Positions 1 to 11,061 of a DNA stretch of 64,000 nucleotides are shown here, in pieces. Location of the stretch: positions 69,501-133,500 of the forward strand of contig JAUJYZ010000744.1 in NCBI GenBank assembly GCA_033675265.1, read 5' to 3'. The translations under genes were made by a program, and so were the position numbers. The DNA is from Actinostola sp. cb2023 (lineage: Eukaryota > Cnidaria > Anthozoa > Actiniaria > Actinostolidae). Within the stretch, counting starts at the first letter, position 1. Every line of letters starts with the position of its first letter. The notes under the pieces are model-generated. The model searched no databases. It was not told the origin of the DNA and saw only the letters and a list, made by a program, of their open reading frames with translations.

Positions 1-36
1 TTTTTAAAAACTTCGTGAACGGCCTTTTAAGGTCCC

Positions 37-182
37 TAGTAATGTTCTGACTTGGTATGAAGGAAATTGTTCGAGCCGAAATCACGTAACAACCGACAGG
101 TCCAAATATTGACAACAAAAATATGAATTGGTGATTTCTGCTCGATCAATTTCCTTCTTTCCTCGTCAGAACATTACTAGGA
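37..182. repeat. Short inverted-repeat (MITE-like) element
   Basis: The arm from about 37 (CCTAGTAATGTTCTGA) returns as its reverse complement ending near 182 (TCAGAACATTACTAGG). The pairing extends inward through an AAGGAAATT...TCGAGC block with mismatches. This is a foldback of about 145 bp with no coding capacity. It lies where the last exon of the neighbouring cysteine-rich peptide gene might be sought, and I saw no convincing exon between 1 and 415. Confidence 0.55.
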
Positions 183-422
183 CGATCTAGGAACAACAAT
201 ACGCAAGTATCACAATGACATACCGATAACCACTGCAAATGAAAACCCCGCCCACTCTACTAATCTTTGGAAATTCATTGGAAATTGAATTCCCAAAAAC
301 GTTTCAACGAAATTCCAACAAATTTTCAAGATTTCGAGTGATCATTTTCCAGTGATGACGATCACGTGATATATTAGACAAAACATCGTCTGATATGACA
401 CACCCGACCTCCAGTGACTTAC

Positions 423-642
423 GTCCACAAACTTTGCATCCGCATCTCTCTTTTTCCTTCCGCAACCCCAGCTGCACTTCCATCGACAACCGGACGTACA
501 AACGTACCGGCAATGATACTTGCAACGAACTCGAACACGAACACGCCATCTTCCCCATCCAGCATCAGCATCAGGCAAAACAAGCATGAACACAAGCAAC
601 AACACTAAGAGGATCTTAACATTCATAGTGGTATTGGACAAT
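423..642 (-). CDS. Secreted cationic cysteine-rich peptide precursor, exon with signal peptide (partial gene)
   Basis: The exon lies between a TTTCAG acceptor (ending at 643) and a GTAAGT donor (416-422), with 16 bases of leader and an ATG at 626-624. It gives 68 residues. Residues 1-22 form a signal peptide (MNVKILLVLLLVFML, then a DADA cleavage region). Next comes an alternating Arg/Val strand (WRVRVRVR), then six cysteines in strict C-x3-C spacing (residues 35-55). GRKKR follows the last cysteine, a classic dibasic cleavage and C-terminal amidation signal. The predicted mature peptide is about 33 residues, with roughly nine Lys/Arg and no acidic residue. That suggests a host-defence or membrane-active peptide, but I do not recognise the family. 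A further exon is expected because the donor falls after residue 68. It could also be a neuropeptide-like precursor. Confidence 0.6.
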
Positions 643-1865
643 CTGAAACAAATCAGTGGTACAAAACTGAAGCATGAACACAAGCAACACCACGTAAAGG
701 ATCTTAACATTCATAGTGGTATTGGACAATCTGAAACAAATCAGTGGTACAAAACTGAAGCATGAACACAAGCAACACCACGTAAAGGATCTTAACATTC
801 ATAGTGGTATTGGACAATATCTGAAACAAATCAGTGGTACAACAAGCATGAACACAAGCAACAGCACGTAAAGGATCTTAACATTCATAGTGGTATTGGA
901 CAATCTGAAACAAATCAGTGGTACAACAAGCATGAACACAAGCAACACCACGTAAAGGATCTTAACATTCATAGTGGTATTGCACAATCTGAAACAAATC
1001 AGTGGTACAACAAGCATGAACACAAGCAACACCACGTAAAGGATCTTAACATTCATAGTGGTATTGCACAATCTGAAACAAATCAGTGGTACAACAAGCA
1101 TGAACACAAGCAACACCACGTAAAGGATCTTAACATTCATAGTGGTATTGGACAATCTGAAACAAATCAGTGGTACAACAAGCATGAACACAAGCAACAC
1201 CACGTAAAGGATCTTAACATTCATAGTGGTATTGGACAATCTGAAACAAATCAGTGATACAACAAGCATGAACACAAGCAACACCACGTAAAGGATCTTA
1301 ACATTCATAGTGCTATTGGACAATCTGAAACAAATCAGTGGTACAACAAGCATGAACACAAGCAACAACACACGTAAAGGATCTTAACATTCATAGTGCT
1401 ATTGGACAATCTGAAAAAACAAATCAGTGATACAACAAGCATGAACACAAGCAACACCACGTAAAGGATCTTAACATTCATAGTGGTATTGGACAATCTG
1501 AAACAAATCAGTGATACAACAAGCATGAACACAAGCAACACCACGTAAAGGATCTTAACATTCATAGTGCTATTGGACAATCTGAAACAAATCATGCAGT
1601 GGTACAACAAGCATGAACACAAGCAACACCACGTAAAGGATCTTAACATTCATAGTGGTATTGGACAATCTGAAACAAATCAGTGGTACAACAAGCATGA
1701 ACACAAGCAACACCACGTAAAGGATCTTAACATTCATAGTGGTATTGGACAATCTGAAACAAATCAGTGGTACAACAAGCATGAACACAAGCAACACCAC
1801 GTAAAGGATCTTAACATTCATAGTGGTATTGCACAATCTGAAACAAATCAGTGGTACAACAAACA
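600..1865 (-). repeat. 84-bp tandem array copying the splice acceptor, start codon and signal-peptide sequence of the adjacent exon
   Basis: About 15 copies of a unit of 84 bp (first copies 86-89 bp), recognised by GGATCTTAACATTCATAGTG spaced along 611 to 1806. On the minus strand each unit reads TTTCAG acceptor, 16-base leader, ATG, then the start of the signal peptide (MNVKIL...LLVFML). Because 84 is a multiple of three, the frame stays open through several units, giving runs of a 28-residue hydrophobic repeat. The copy nearest the peptide gene is the functional signal exon. The rest are probably intronic or 5' untranslated decoys. Confidence 0.85.
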
Positions 1866-2852
1866 TCAGCCACAATAATCTGAACCTGAGTGCGGTTACC
1901 TTGAATCTGATAAAATGTCGGCGTTCTGCTTGTAGAATCTTGTCTGCTTGCGTAACTCAATATAAACTCTTCAACTCGCACGACTCTCTTTTATGTGCTT
2001 TGATGTTTGCACTGCATCATCCCAGCTCAGTATCCATGTTTTGTCCGAGTCTGGTGTCGTCATAATGGAGATGTTGTTTTTCCTTCTTGAAACTAGTTAA
2101 AACTTGAAGGTTATTTTAGCAAACTACAATCAGTAGACAATCGATGTTTTTATAGGAAGCTACTGTCGATCATGATTCATGTCATGAATATGGAGGGAGG
2201 GGGTGGATGGGAGAGGGTTTAGGGCGAAGGAACGTGGTGCTAAGATCCCAAAACTCTAACCCTATGCCAGTACTGACAATAGATCTATTCATAGCCGATC
2301 CAAGATTGGAAACTGAACATTATTATTATTATTATTTATATCTGCCGGTCTATTTGCGCTAACCAAGCATTAAACCTTAATAAAATCATTCGTTTTAGCC
2401 CAGAATTAAGACTAATCGACCTATAGCTAAATGGAACTGTGCCCTATGTGAGGCTGTAGCATCGGGTGAAGCTCTGTAATAATATATACTTACGTCCAGA
2501 GATTAGGCGAGTAACCCAAGTATTCAATTAAACACTTCAAGCCGACTGATTAAAAATAATATCAGCCTTCAGAGCCGTACACAGCACAGGGGCAGTTGTC
2601 CCCCCCTAGCAAGGCGTACCCCCCGCGTAAAAGACACCAAAATGTACTGAGAATTATACTACTATTATTATTTTTTATGCTGTTAAATATGAACTGCCCC
2701 CTCCCCCATTCCACTGCTCCTGTTCTCTTCCTAAGAATGCTTTTCAAGGTGGTGAATCGTTTTCCTATGAAAACTTTCATCAGCAACGGAGGGAATTTAC
2801 GATTGATCTTATTTGATAAAGCTTACTTTGTACAGCTAGGGGAAGGTAATCG
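1866..2852. other. No gene recognised; dispersed-repeat fragment near 2565-2720
   Basis: Mostly unassigned AT-rich sequence with a short (ATT)n run near 2320. The stretch 2565-2720 (AGCAAGG ... ACCAAAATGTACTGAGAA ... TGTTAAATA) recurs in diverged form at 13250-13390. This marks a dispersed repeat family bordered by C-rich tracts and a GTACGG-type end. Confidence 0.4.
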
Positions 2853-3046
2853 ATGAGGGTTTATCATGTAATTTCTCAAAACCTTTGTTTTCATATAAAA
2901 TTTCGATTTTTGAAAATTCATATCTTCGCAATTTGTGAAGCGATCTTTTCCAAACTTCACATTTTTACTAATTTCAACGAGCTCTTTCCAGCTATGATAA
3001 TCATTTTTTGTCCTATGAGTTTTGAAATTACATGATAAACCCTCAT
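2853..3046. repeat. Foldback/MITE element, about 194 bp
   Basis: ATGAGGGTTTATCATGTAAT at the left end is matched by its reverse complement ATTACATGATAAACCCTCAT at the right end. The arms continue inward with mismatches. There is no coding potential. Confidence 0.7.
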
Positions 3047-5020
3047 TGGAACTGAGTAACAATGTCGCGGTCATTCATCTGCCACTTCTCAGTTTAATTA
3101 TTTCACTTTTTTTGCATATTTTTTTCTTGTGTGTTGTTGTTTGTTGATATCATATATTTTGTAGCTGTGAAGAATCTCAATAAACTAAAACTCAGCTAAA
3201 ATGAAGCAACGGGAAGTCATGGCACTCGGTCTCTTCCTGCTTCAACTCAGGACAACCTGTGGCGACTCTGCTGGATACATTTCAACGTTTGTTAGTGAAG
3301 AACAATTGCATTAGAGGAAGTAACTGTCAATCTGTGCATCCTGCTGAAGTTGGAAAGAAACGCATCCTCTTCAAACTTTTGGAACTTTAGAACTGAACCA
3401 AAACATAAAAAGAATAGAAGAAAAATAAGGGAAGAAAAGAAAAAGAAAAGATTAAGAACAGCAGATCGGCACGAAAAAAATAAGTGAAGGAATGGTGGAT
3501 AGAAGGATGCATGAGTTGATTGAAGGAGAGAAGGAAGGATGAAATAAATAGATAGAACGGAGAAAAGGATTATGGAAAAGGTGGGAGAAAAGGAAGGGTA
3601 AACATAAATGTGATAGATGGATGGATGATATTAATATCGCATTAAGGGCCGAAGGGGCTCACAGCTAGAGTCTTGGTTCCTATGACTATAAATCAAAGTG
3701 ATTGTTCTTTGTACACATGCATATATTTAAATTTATGTTTGGATAGAAGAGATATTGTAAATAACGACTTGTTCGAATATACACCGGAGTTGTTATTTCA
3801 TCGTATTTAAGTTAAAATGTTAGTTATTGTCACTTATTTTCTCGCGTATAAGACGCACCTCAGCCTATCTGTCCAGGACCTACTAAGACAGTTTTTGCCA
3901 CTTTCAACTTGTAAAGAATGCAACCGGTGCAATATTTTCCCTGTTGATCGATGTGGAAAAATTATGCCTATCGCGCATTAGTTCCGTGATTACCCATAAT
4001 ACATTTCGGTCGTGCGTTCGAAAAAAATAGGGTTCCTAAAATAGGAACTATAGGGAAACTATAAGGAAAATAAAATATACATATCAAACTTATGTTATAC
4101 AAAAGGTCATTGTTTCACATATGGAGATGAGGCGACGACGGTCTATCAATAAAAACAGCATGATTTTGATACATTTTTATGTAAGGAATGAATAAGCTAG
4201 CAATTCAAGCAAAAATAAATATATTTGACTGCAGAGGCACTCCGTTTCTTCAAAGTCGATCGAACTGAAATGTCTGAAGAGATATACGAGAGCATGACAT
4301 ACGCTACACACAAAAACCCTCTGAATTCCTTGGGAATTGTGTCAATCAAAAACCTACCGCCAGATTCTAATTCTCTGTAATTTTACGCGCATTTTGATAT
4401 AAAATATATGTATATTGGATATAATTAAGCTGCGGCAAAATGAAATCTAAAACTCTTTGTTTGGTAATCGTGAACATCATATTGGTGCTCTGAGTTGGTG
4501 CTCTGTATGTAGTAGCTACATAGGGGAATTCGCAAACAAATTATGGCTCGGAAAGGACGTTTTTTGAAGGCAATTTCCAATATTTACACACGAGATCAAT
4601 AAGTAAGTTCGAATTTGTGATATATTTTCCCCTGTTGAGGAAACATATGCAGCTTTTCCATCCTCTCTTATATCTTAGCTACCTGATTTTATACATTGTC
4701 AAAGGAAAAAGATGAATTCAGAAATGATAAACCAGTCACGTACGAATCTGCTTTATTTAGCGGCCACAGAACAAATTGCTGGATCAATCGGGTCTCAAAC
4801 GTGCATTAGTAAACAAAGCACCTTTGTAATTCAATCATTTTGCGCAAGAGCACAAAAACGTTGTTCGCGTGATACTGGATCCCAACAGGAACAAATGTTC
4901 AATGATGCAGGACATAAGTTTGATATGTTAAAAATACGCTTTAGCTAAAAAAAAAAACTAAAACAAACAAAAAACATCAAAGATAAACTTTACCGAAGAA
5001 ATAAAACCCAGAATCTAAAA
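3047..5020. other. Intergenic stretch without a recognised gene
   Basis: AT-rich DNA with a purine-rich A/G tract (about 3400-3600). A 78-codon open frame at 4712-4948 has no recognisable feature. I see no splice-supported exon or RNA gene. Confidence 0.4.
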
Positions 5021-5025
5021 CAAAA

Positions 5026-5290
5026 ATTCGAGTTCACCGGACAGTGACTCGAACCCGCGCGCCACTTTTTGAAAAATAAAAGTTAAATTTTAAAACTGAG
5101 CGGATTGGTTCAAAACTTCAAAGAAAAGCAATAGAAAAGCAAAGAAAAAGAATATTAAAAAGATTAACAGGAAAAAATAATTTGACCGGACCGGGACTCG
5201 AACCCGCGCGCTACTTAGGTAATTTATGCAAAACACTAAAAATCGACCATACACCCAGACTTAAATGCTGAGCCACCGTATGTTACGTAT
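5026..5290 (-). repeat. tRNA-derived SINE-like pieces (two box-B copies)
   Basis: On the minus strand a box-A-like GGTGGCTCAGCA (near 5275) and a perfect T-arm/box-B motif GGGTTCGAGTCCCGG (near 5185) occur in tRNA order. The interval is too long for a tRNA and no anticodon arm is evident. A second box-B copy (GGGTTCGAGTCAC) lies near 5050. This looks like a tRNA-derived SINE head or tRNA pseudogene rather than a working tRNA. Confidence 0.5.
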
Positions 5291-5809
5291 AGGACGAAGA
5301 TTTCAGCCTCATCCGCGCTATCGGGTAGTACACAATCAGCGAAGTAGTCAAAGAGGGAGGGAACAGTCGTATCCTAGTCCTAAATGACTGCCCCTTACCA
5401 CTTCAAGCTATCTGTACTTCCGATTGATTTCGAGGGTTAATTTAGTAGTCTATCGTGTAACGGTTATTGTTATGTAAATTTATTGACAACGTAGCCCTCT
5501 GGAAATACGCTGGACCTCGATGCCAGCGACCCATGATCAACTCTCCGTACGTGGACACCAACATTTTTACCGTTTTTTTTCTGGTCGTTTCTTTCGTTGC
5601 GAAATGTCGATATTAATATTTGTATATTTTGAGTTTTAAAATTAAAATATTTTATTAAAAAAACTAATTATTAACGACAAAATGCTGTGTTGACTTAATG
5701 ATCGAACCGCAGAAGTCAGCACAAGTGAGTAAAGTAAAGTATATTATAAAGTGTTACTAGACTCTAATCAAGAATTCTCATTCAGATTATCACTTTTTAT
5801 TTCATTTTT

Positions 5810-6035
5810 GTTTAATGAATTCAAAGCGACCACTAATTGTCAAGCAAGGCAGACTACAAGCGAGTTTCTGTATTTTCTGTGTCTTTACCCGTCGTTACGA
5901 TCGTCGAATCATCGATCCGTCATCTTGGCCGAGTAAGTTGGTAAGGAGTCCAAAATCCCCAGGGTATGGGACACAGTATTTTTCTTCGGTCCCTTCCTTC
6001 CTGTGCCCCCTACCCTTGAGATCGGATTTTAGTTA
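5810..6035. repeat. Dispersed repeat, copy 1
   Basis: This stretch (AAAGCGACCA ... GTCAAGCAAGGCAGAC ... ATCCCCAGGGTATGGGACAC ... CTTCCTGTGCCCCCTA) is clearly homologous to 18545-18735 in the same orientation, with scattered indels. No coding signal is shared by the two copies. Confidence 0.75.
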
Positions 6036-6261
6036 CATTTCAGTGTAGCACAAAGAGGACGTCTTTCTCATCCTTCTTTGCATCTTTCGGTGGTTTAATG
6101 GCGCCTGAACTCTTTGCCGCGAGGTACCATGTTGAATTGTATACCGATTTATGCCGTGTGGTAGAGCTGTTGTAGTGAATACTGGACGTCGCGTTCAGAA
6201 CCTGTGGTTGGAATTTGCAACGGTCCTTATTGTCGGGATTATCCTTAAAAGAAACATTAAC

Positions 6262-6367
<106 letters not shown>

Positions 6368-6618
6368 ATACTATGCAGTAACACCTGTTTTCAGAAACGT
6401 TGTCCTATTGGAAATAGTAAATTAAATAGCGGATTTGTTTTTCACGACACTCACCTCCATAAAGCGCCACTTGGACGAAAATCGATCGATTTAAAAAATA
6501 AAATATTCGATTGTAAATGATATTATTTCCAATAAATAAACTAAATCCGGAAAAAAATATTTGATCGAATACTTGCGAGAAAGCTATGTATATCAGCTTT
6601 TTCGTCCAAGTAGCACTA

Positions 6619-6766
6619 GAGTGCAAACCATATATGTCCGTGAAATAGTAGACTACTATTACTAAATAGTACTAAATAGTGTTATCTCTATTGTTTTCTA
6701 GTGTTTCATCAGTGCTATTTAGTACTAATTAGTTAGTATTGTTTCACGGACATATGGTTTGCACTC
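6619..6766. repeat. TA-flanked MITE (GAGTGCAA termini), copy 1
   Basis: Ends GAGTGCAAACC...TTTGCACTC are inverted repeats (about 30 bp: GTCCGTGAAA / TTTCACGGAC) and the element is flanked by TA on both sides. The interior is rich in CTAAATAGTACTAAATAGT. A related copy lies at 54957-55097. Confidence 0.75.
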
Positions 6767-6905
6767 TATAAGCTATAATATAATTATTGCTATTATTGCT
6801 ATAACTTTTCTGTAATTAATTATTATTGTATCTATTCTCAAAAAGTGCAAAATAAAGAATATACATGAATTACATGTATGTGTGTTTTATGTATGTATGT
6901 AAGGG

Positions 6906-7035
6906 AAGCAGTGTTGTTCCATCCTTGCTTACACATAACATATCATTTGGATTGACCCAGGACTTACCTCCATAAGCAGTGTTGTTCCATCCTTGCTTAC
7001 ACATAACATATCATTTGGATTGACCCAGGACTTGA
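6906..7035. repeat. 68-bp tandem duplication
   Basis: AAGCAGTGTTGTTCC...GACCCAGGACTT occurs from 6906 and again from 6974, a period of 68 bp. The copies are almost identical over 60 bases. Confidence 0.85.
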
Positions 7036-7143
7036 AAATGACCGAATCAAATGTCTTTGATGTGTCTTGTATCAGTTTTAATCTAACTATAAAAGGCACA
7101 CATATCGGTGATTAGGGACTTGGAAATTAGAAGGGGGAGAAGG

Positions 7144-7171
7144 GGGAGGGGGGGGGGGGGGGGGGGGGGTG
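7144..7171. repeat. Poly-G tract
   Basis: More than 20 consecutive guanines within a G-rich stretch, just before a tandem duplication. Length is likely to be unstable or mis-called. Confidence 0.9.
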
Positions 7172-7196
7172 AAAATCGGGGTAATCGGGGTAAGGT

Positions 7197-7573
7197 CATA
7201 ACTTTTTGAGCCCCTGTTAAGGGAGGGTAATATCGGCCCCTGAGACTATGTTTTCTAAATTAAGTTTTGGTAAATTTATATTCCCTTCTTTCAGCCAGTT
7301 TTTGATGCTAATATAAAAAGTCCTTGAATATGTCTCGATAGGAGACTACAACAATTATAGCATAGTATGGTGACTCCACCATACTAACTACATAACTTTT
7401 TGAGCCCCTGTTAAGGGAGGGTAATATCGGCCCCTGAGACTATGTTTTCTAAATTAAGTTTTGGTAAATTTATATTCCCTTCTTTCAGCCAGTTTTTGAT
7501 GCTAATATAAAAAGTCCTTGAATATGTCTCGATAGGAGACTACAACAATTATAGCATAGTATGGTGACTCCAC
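7197..7573. repeat. 194-bp tandem duplication
   Basis: The segment beginning CATAACTTTTTGAGCCCCTG is repeated exactly 194 bp downstream (7197 and 7391) through GGTGACTCCAC (ending 7379 and 7573). No difference was seen by eye, so the duplication is recent. Neither copy contains a recognisable gene. Confidence 0.9.
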
Positions 7574-8560
7574 TTATTTACATTGATAATAAAATATATT
7601 CTAAATGGAATCTTCTCTTTTAGAATATAGGATTTATTTTAGAATTTTAGATAATAAATCCTGACATGGTACGTGGAATTTATTGTACATACCAGCAATA
7701 TCGCCTTGCATGCCACGAAAGTCAACATCACAGCCCAAAGCCCTCAGCAACTTACCACTCGATACCGACTCTAATTCAAACCAGCTATTAACACTATCAT
7801 AGGCAAAAGAAAGAAATGTATCTCGTTGAACAAAAGGAAAGAATAAGGAAGAGGGAAAAACAAAAAGGAGAAAAATAGAAAGAAAAAATAGAGAAAAGGA
7901 AATAATTAAAAAAAGAAAAAATTATCGAAAAGAGCAAATACGGAAAGGAAAAAAGAAAGGAGAGAGAAGGGAACAAAGAAAATAGAACAAATAAAAACAG
8001 AAAGAGTATGAAATGGTTTTTAATCAGTAATGAAGGGCCTGTGCTTCTCATGTTTCTTCTAGAGCTACTTACTAAATATACGACAGAAAAAAAAAAATCA
8101 GAAAAGAAAACAGAGCATTCAAATACATAACACAAACAACATCCAATTACCTAACTGTAAACAATAGTGCTATACCAACCAACAGGTGAATTTTGCGTCC
8201 ATGCATCAGGGTTAGTATCATTCTTGTCAAATACACGTTTAGAAATACCTTCACTTTATCCTTCACTTTGACAGACAATTGACTGCTCGTTATTGCAAGA
8301 GAAGATAGCTAACTCTTATTCAGCTTTGTGCTTCCAGGTTATCGTTACAAGACGATCGATCTATGGTCACAATAGTTATATTAACAGTTACCGCCTTTGT
8401 AGGTAGAAGTATTCCACGTCAGTCAAAGTATTAATAAATCATTATAAAATCATTACTTCAATAGCTAGGTACATGCAACAAGTTCCCAAGGATTACGTCA
8501 TGTATAAAGCCTGTGATTGGCCGAGAGAAGAAAGTTAAGGGATCCGTGAAACTAGTAAGT
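7574..8560. other. No gene recognised
   Basis: AT-rich sequence with an A/G-rich tract (7800-8100) that creates a low-complexity open frame on the minus strand. I see no exon, RNA gene or clear repeat boundary. Confidence 0.35.
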
Positions 8561-8725
8561 AAATGTATTTTCCGCTGGTATGTAGAGATAGATAAACAGT
8601 TATATGATCCCATTGTTAGGCGCTCAATTCCAGCGAGCGGGGGCGGGGTCTCCAGAGTATATAAGGTGTAGCAGAACAAGTGTCCTGCTCTCACGCTCGC
8701 GGACCCGATTGTGTATTCATGTTTA
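8561..8725 (+). repeat. 165-bp direct repeat, left copy (retroelement terminal/split repeat)
   Basis: The block from AAATGTATTTTCCGCTGG to TGTATTCATGTTTA is found again at 9424-9588 with no difference seen. It contains a GTATATAAGG TATA-like box about 50 bases before its end, as expected of a promoter-bearing terminal repeat. Together with the gag-like and RT fragments it fits the split direct repeats of DIRS/Ngaro elements or a nested LTR. Confidence 0.75.
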
Positions 8726-8788
8726 GAGAGTCTTTCGTCATGACTGATACTCGAGCAAGAAGGTCACAGTCGTCTTGAAATAGTTACC

Positions 8789-9072
8789 AAAAGGAGCAGG
8801 AATGCAGCCCGAAGACGCAGCGAGGAACAGCCAAGCAACCCTATCTCATCAGACGATGTCTACGGGCTCATTAAGGACTACCTTGAAGAAAAGCTTGAAG
8901 AAAAAGGCAAACAACTAGAGGGGAATTCGAAGTCTAATCTAGACAACCAGTTATCCCAAACGAAGTACAGTCAAGGAGAAGCTCGCAAACGATGGAAAGC
9001 CCTTGATAAAGAAGAGACAGAAGCTGATACGAATTGCAGATATAAGTCTAAAGACGGATGGAAGGTACGGTA
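8789..9072 (+). pseudogene. Gag-like ORF1 remnant of a DIRS/Ngaro-type retroelement
   Basis: An open stretch of about 95 codons starts soon after the left 165-bp repeat. It encodes a charged peptide with the order SSDDVYGLIKDYLEEKLEEK, then a Gln/Lys-rich segment ending KSKDGWK, and runs into a stop. I associate this composition with ORF1 of cnidarian Ngaro-like elements from general knowledge, not from a search. It has no intact start and is truncated. Confidence 0.45.
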
Positions 9073-9423
9073 GATGAGTATATATCGGATGAATTAGTCT
9101 CCAACTCCGAAAAATGCCACAGGAAAGCCAAGGAAACCGTGACTCGCAAGAAAAGGTCCAACAGATAACCTCAGAGGCCTACAGAAGTCAATAAATTTAA
9201 GTCGACACAAGGCGACACAGAGCAGCGTAATGTTTCGCGGTAAGGTAGACCATGCAAGGTCCAGTTTAGAACGTATTGCTCCTATGTCTCATTCGCTTTT
9301 ACTTTGTGATTCTCACTGATTATTGGGTCCGCAGCGAACCAACCATACGTCGTAGTCTGTCTTATTCTCGTAATTTAAGGGGTAAATAATTTACGTTCGT
9401 TTGAACGAAGTGAATTAGAACGT

Positions 9424-9588
9424 AAATGTATTTTCCGCTGGTATGTAGAGATAGATAAACAGTTATATGATCCCATTGTTAGGCGCTCAATTCCAGCGAG
9501 CGGGGGCGGGGTCTCCAGAGTATATAAGGTGTAGCAGAACAAGTGTCCTGCTCTCACGCTCGCGGACCCGATTGTGTATTCATGTTTA
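9424..9588 (+). repeat. 165-bp direct repeat, right copy
   Basis: Second copy of the 8561-8725 block, 863 bp downstream. It is followed directly by sequence containing a zinc-knuckle remnant and reverse-transcriptase remnants. Confidence 0.75.
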
Positions 9589-9689
9589 ATTCCCACCCGC
9601 CCGCCCCTATAATTAGCACTGTTTATGTTTTAATAAAATACATATTCTATTTTTCGCCTGATACTGTTTTCCCTTTTACAGGCTATAGA

Positions 9690-11061
9690 GAATCTAACAT
9701 GGAAAACATCAGGTGCTACCAACGAATGGGTCACTGGGCTAAGGACTGTCGATCCAGCTGGAAAACTCCAAGCTCACAAGCCGCTAATCGATTCCCGCTT
9801 CCAAGCGGCTACACGTATAATTCACCTTCAAGAGCTGCATCAACCAGCAATGCCAAGTAATGAAGAACTAGAGGATGTAGAGCCTCGTACACAGGTATAA
9901 TTTTTAGAGGAGCAGTACGAATTGGAATCAAAACATGCTACCTGCCCCAAGTTAAAGGGAACTTAAAAAAGCATTCGAAATTTTGGGAAGAATTGGAACA
10001 TCAAAGTTTATTTTGGATGTGATAGATAGTGGTTGTCGAGTCACCAAGTCCCATGCGGCTTAAGAATAACAAATCATCTAATTTACATCAATAATTCGTT
10101 GACGAAGACATCGTGCAATCCTACTGAGTTAAGGAAAGTTTTGAGCCGCCATTAATAGTTACTCCGCTGTCCGTGTCTGTGCAGCCAAACGGCAAAAAGA
10201 AGCTAATTCTAGATCTAAGGCACGTCAACAAATGTGTACAATAGTTACGCATCAAATACGAAGACTGGAAGGTCGTTATGAACTACTTCACGTTAGAAGG
10301 CTATATGCTATAGCTTGATTTGAAGAGCGATTATCACCACATAGAATTAGCGGAGCACCACCAATTCCTGGAAGTCTGGCGCGACTCAGGAGACAAAATA
10401 TTACGTCTTTACCGTATTACCATTTGGTTTGTCAACCGCTTCGCATATATTTACTAAGGCACTGTATCCACTCGTTAAGCATTGGAGATATCTAGGGATA
10501 TGTTTAGCATTGTTTTTAGACGACGGCTGGTTTATTGATAAGGATTATAATTCGTCTAGTACCCTAGCCAAAATAATTAAGAAAGATCTGGAAAGTGCGA
10601 GTTTCGCGACAAACGACGAAAAATTAGCTTGGGACCCCTGCCACAGAATCACTTGGTTAGGTCTAGTTGGATGGATAACACCAAGAAGAGTTTGAAAAAA
10701 TACTAAACACTATGGATAGTTTCAGAGAGCGCAAGTTTGTGGTTACTACCATATAGGGTTAGCCTCCTTCACCGGTCAGATCATTTCTACTAGCCCAGTA
10801 TTAGGAACAATTACTCGTACTCTGACTAAACACGGCTGTATTCTATTAATCGTATGCGCCGAGCATTGGGACTCCGTCATGCAGCTTGCACATTATTGTA
10901 TCGAAGACGTTAATTTCTGGCAGAATAACTTATTAAGTTCAATCAAGGGTAGGCTTCTATTCTCTTTCGCTTCGCTCAGCAGAGTAGAAAACGTTTCATA
11001 TTTAAGTGATAACGACAACACAAGTTGGAGGGTAGCCATCCAACAAATCAGTGTTTATTAG
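9690..11061 (+). pseudogene. Decayed DIRS/Ngaro-like reverse transcriptase region
   Basis: A degenerate zinc knuckle (CYQRMGHWAKDC, second Cys replaced by Arg) occurs near 9712. RT-like segments follow in three broken frames: KKKLILDLRHVNKC (about 10195-10240), LDLKSDYHHIE (about 10316), FTKALYPLVKHW then CLALFLDDGWFIDKDYNSS (10444-10560, containing the LDD-type catalytic box) and WLGLVGW. Later come FTGQIISTSP (about 10768) and HWDSVMQLAHYCIEDVNFWQ (10865-10922). Stops and frame changes separate the pieces, so this is a dead copy. The motif order matches the RT/RNase H polyprotein of DIRS-order elements. Confidence 0.75.

Noticed and set aside
304..558. 84-codon minus-strand open frame over the peptide exon
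   Set aside because: Shadow in another frame of the exon that carries the signal peptide and splice sites.
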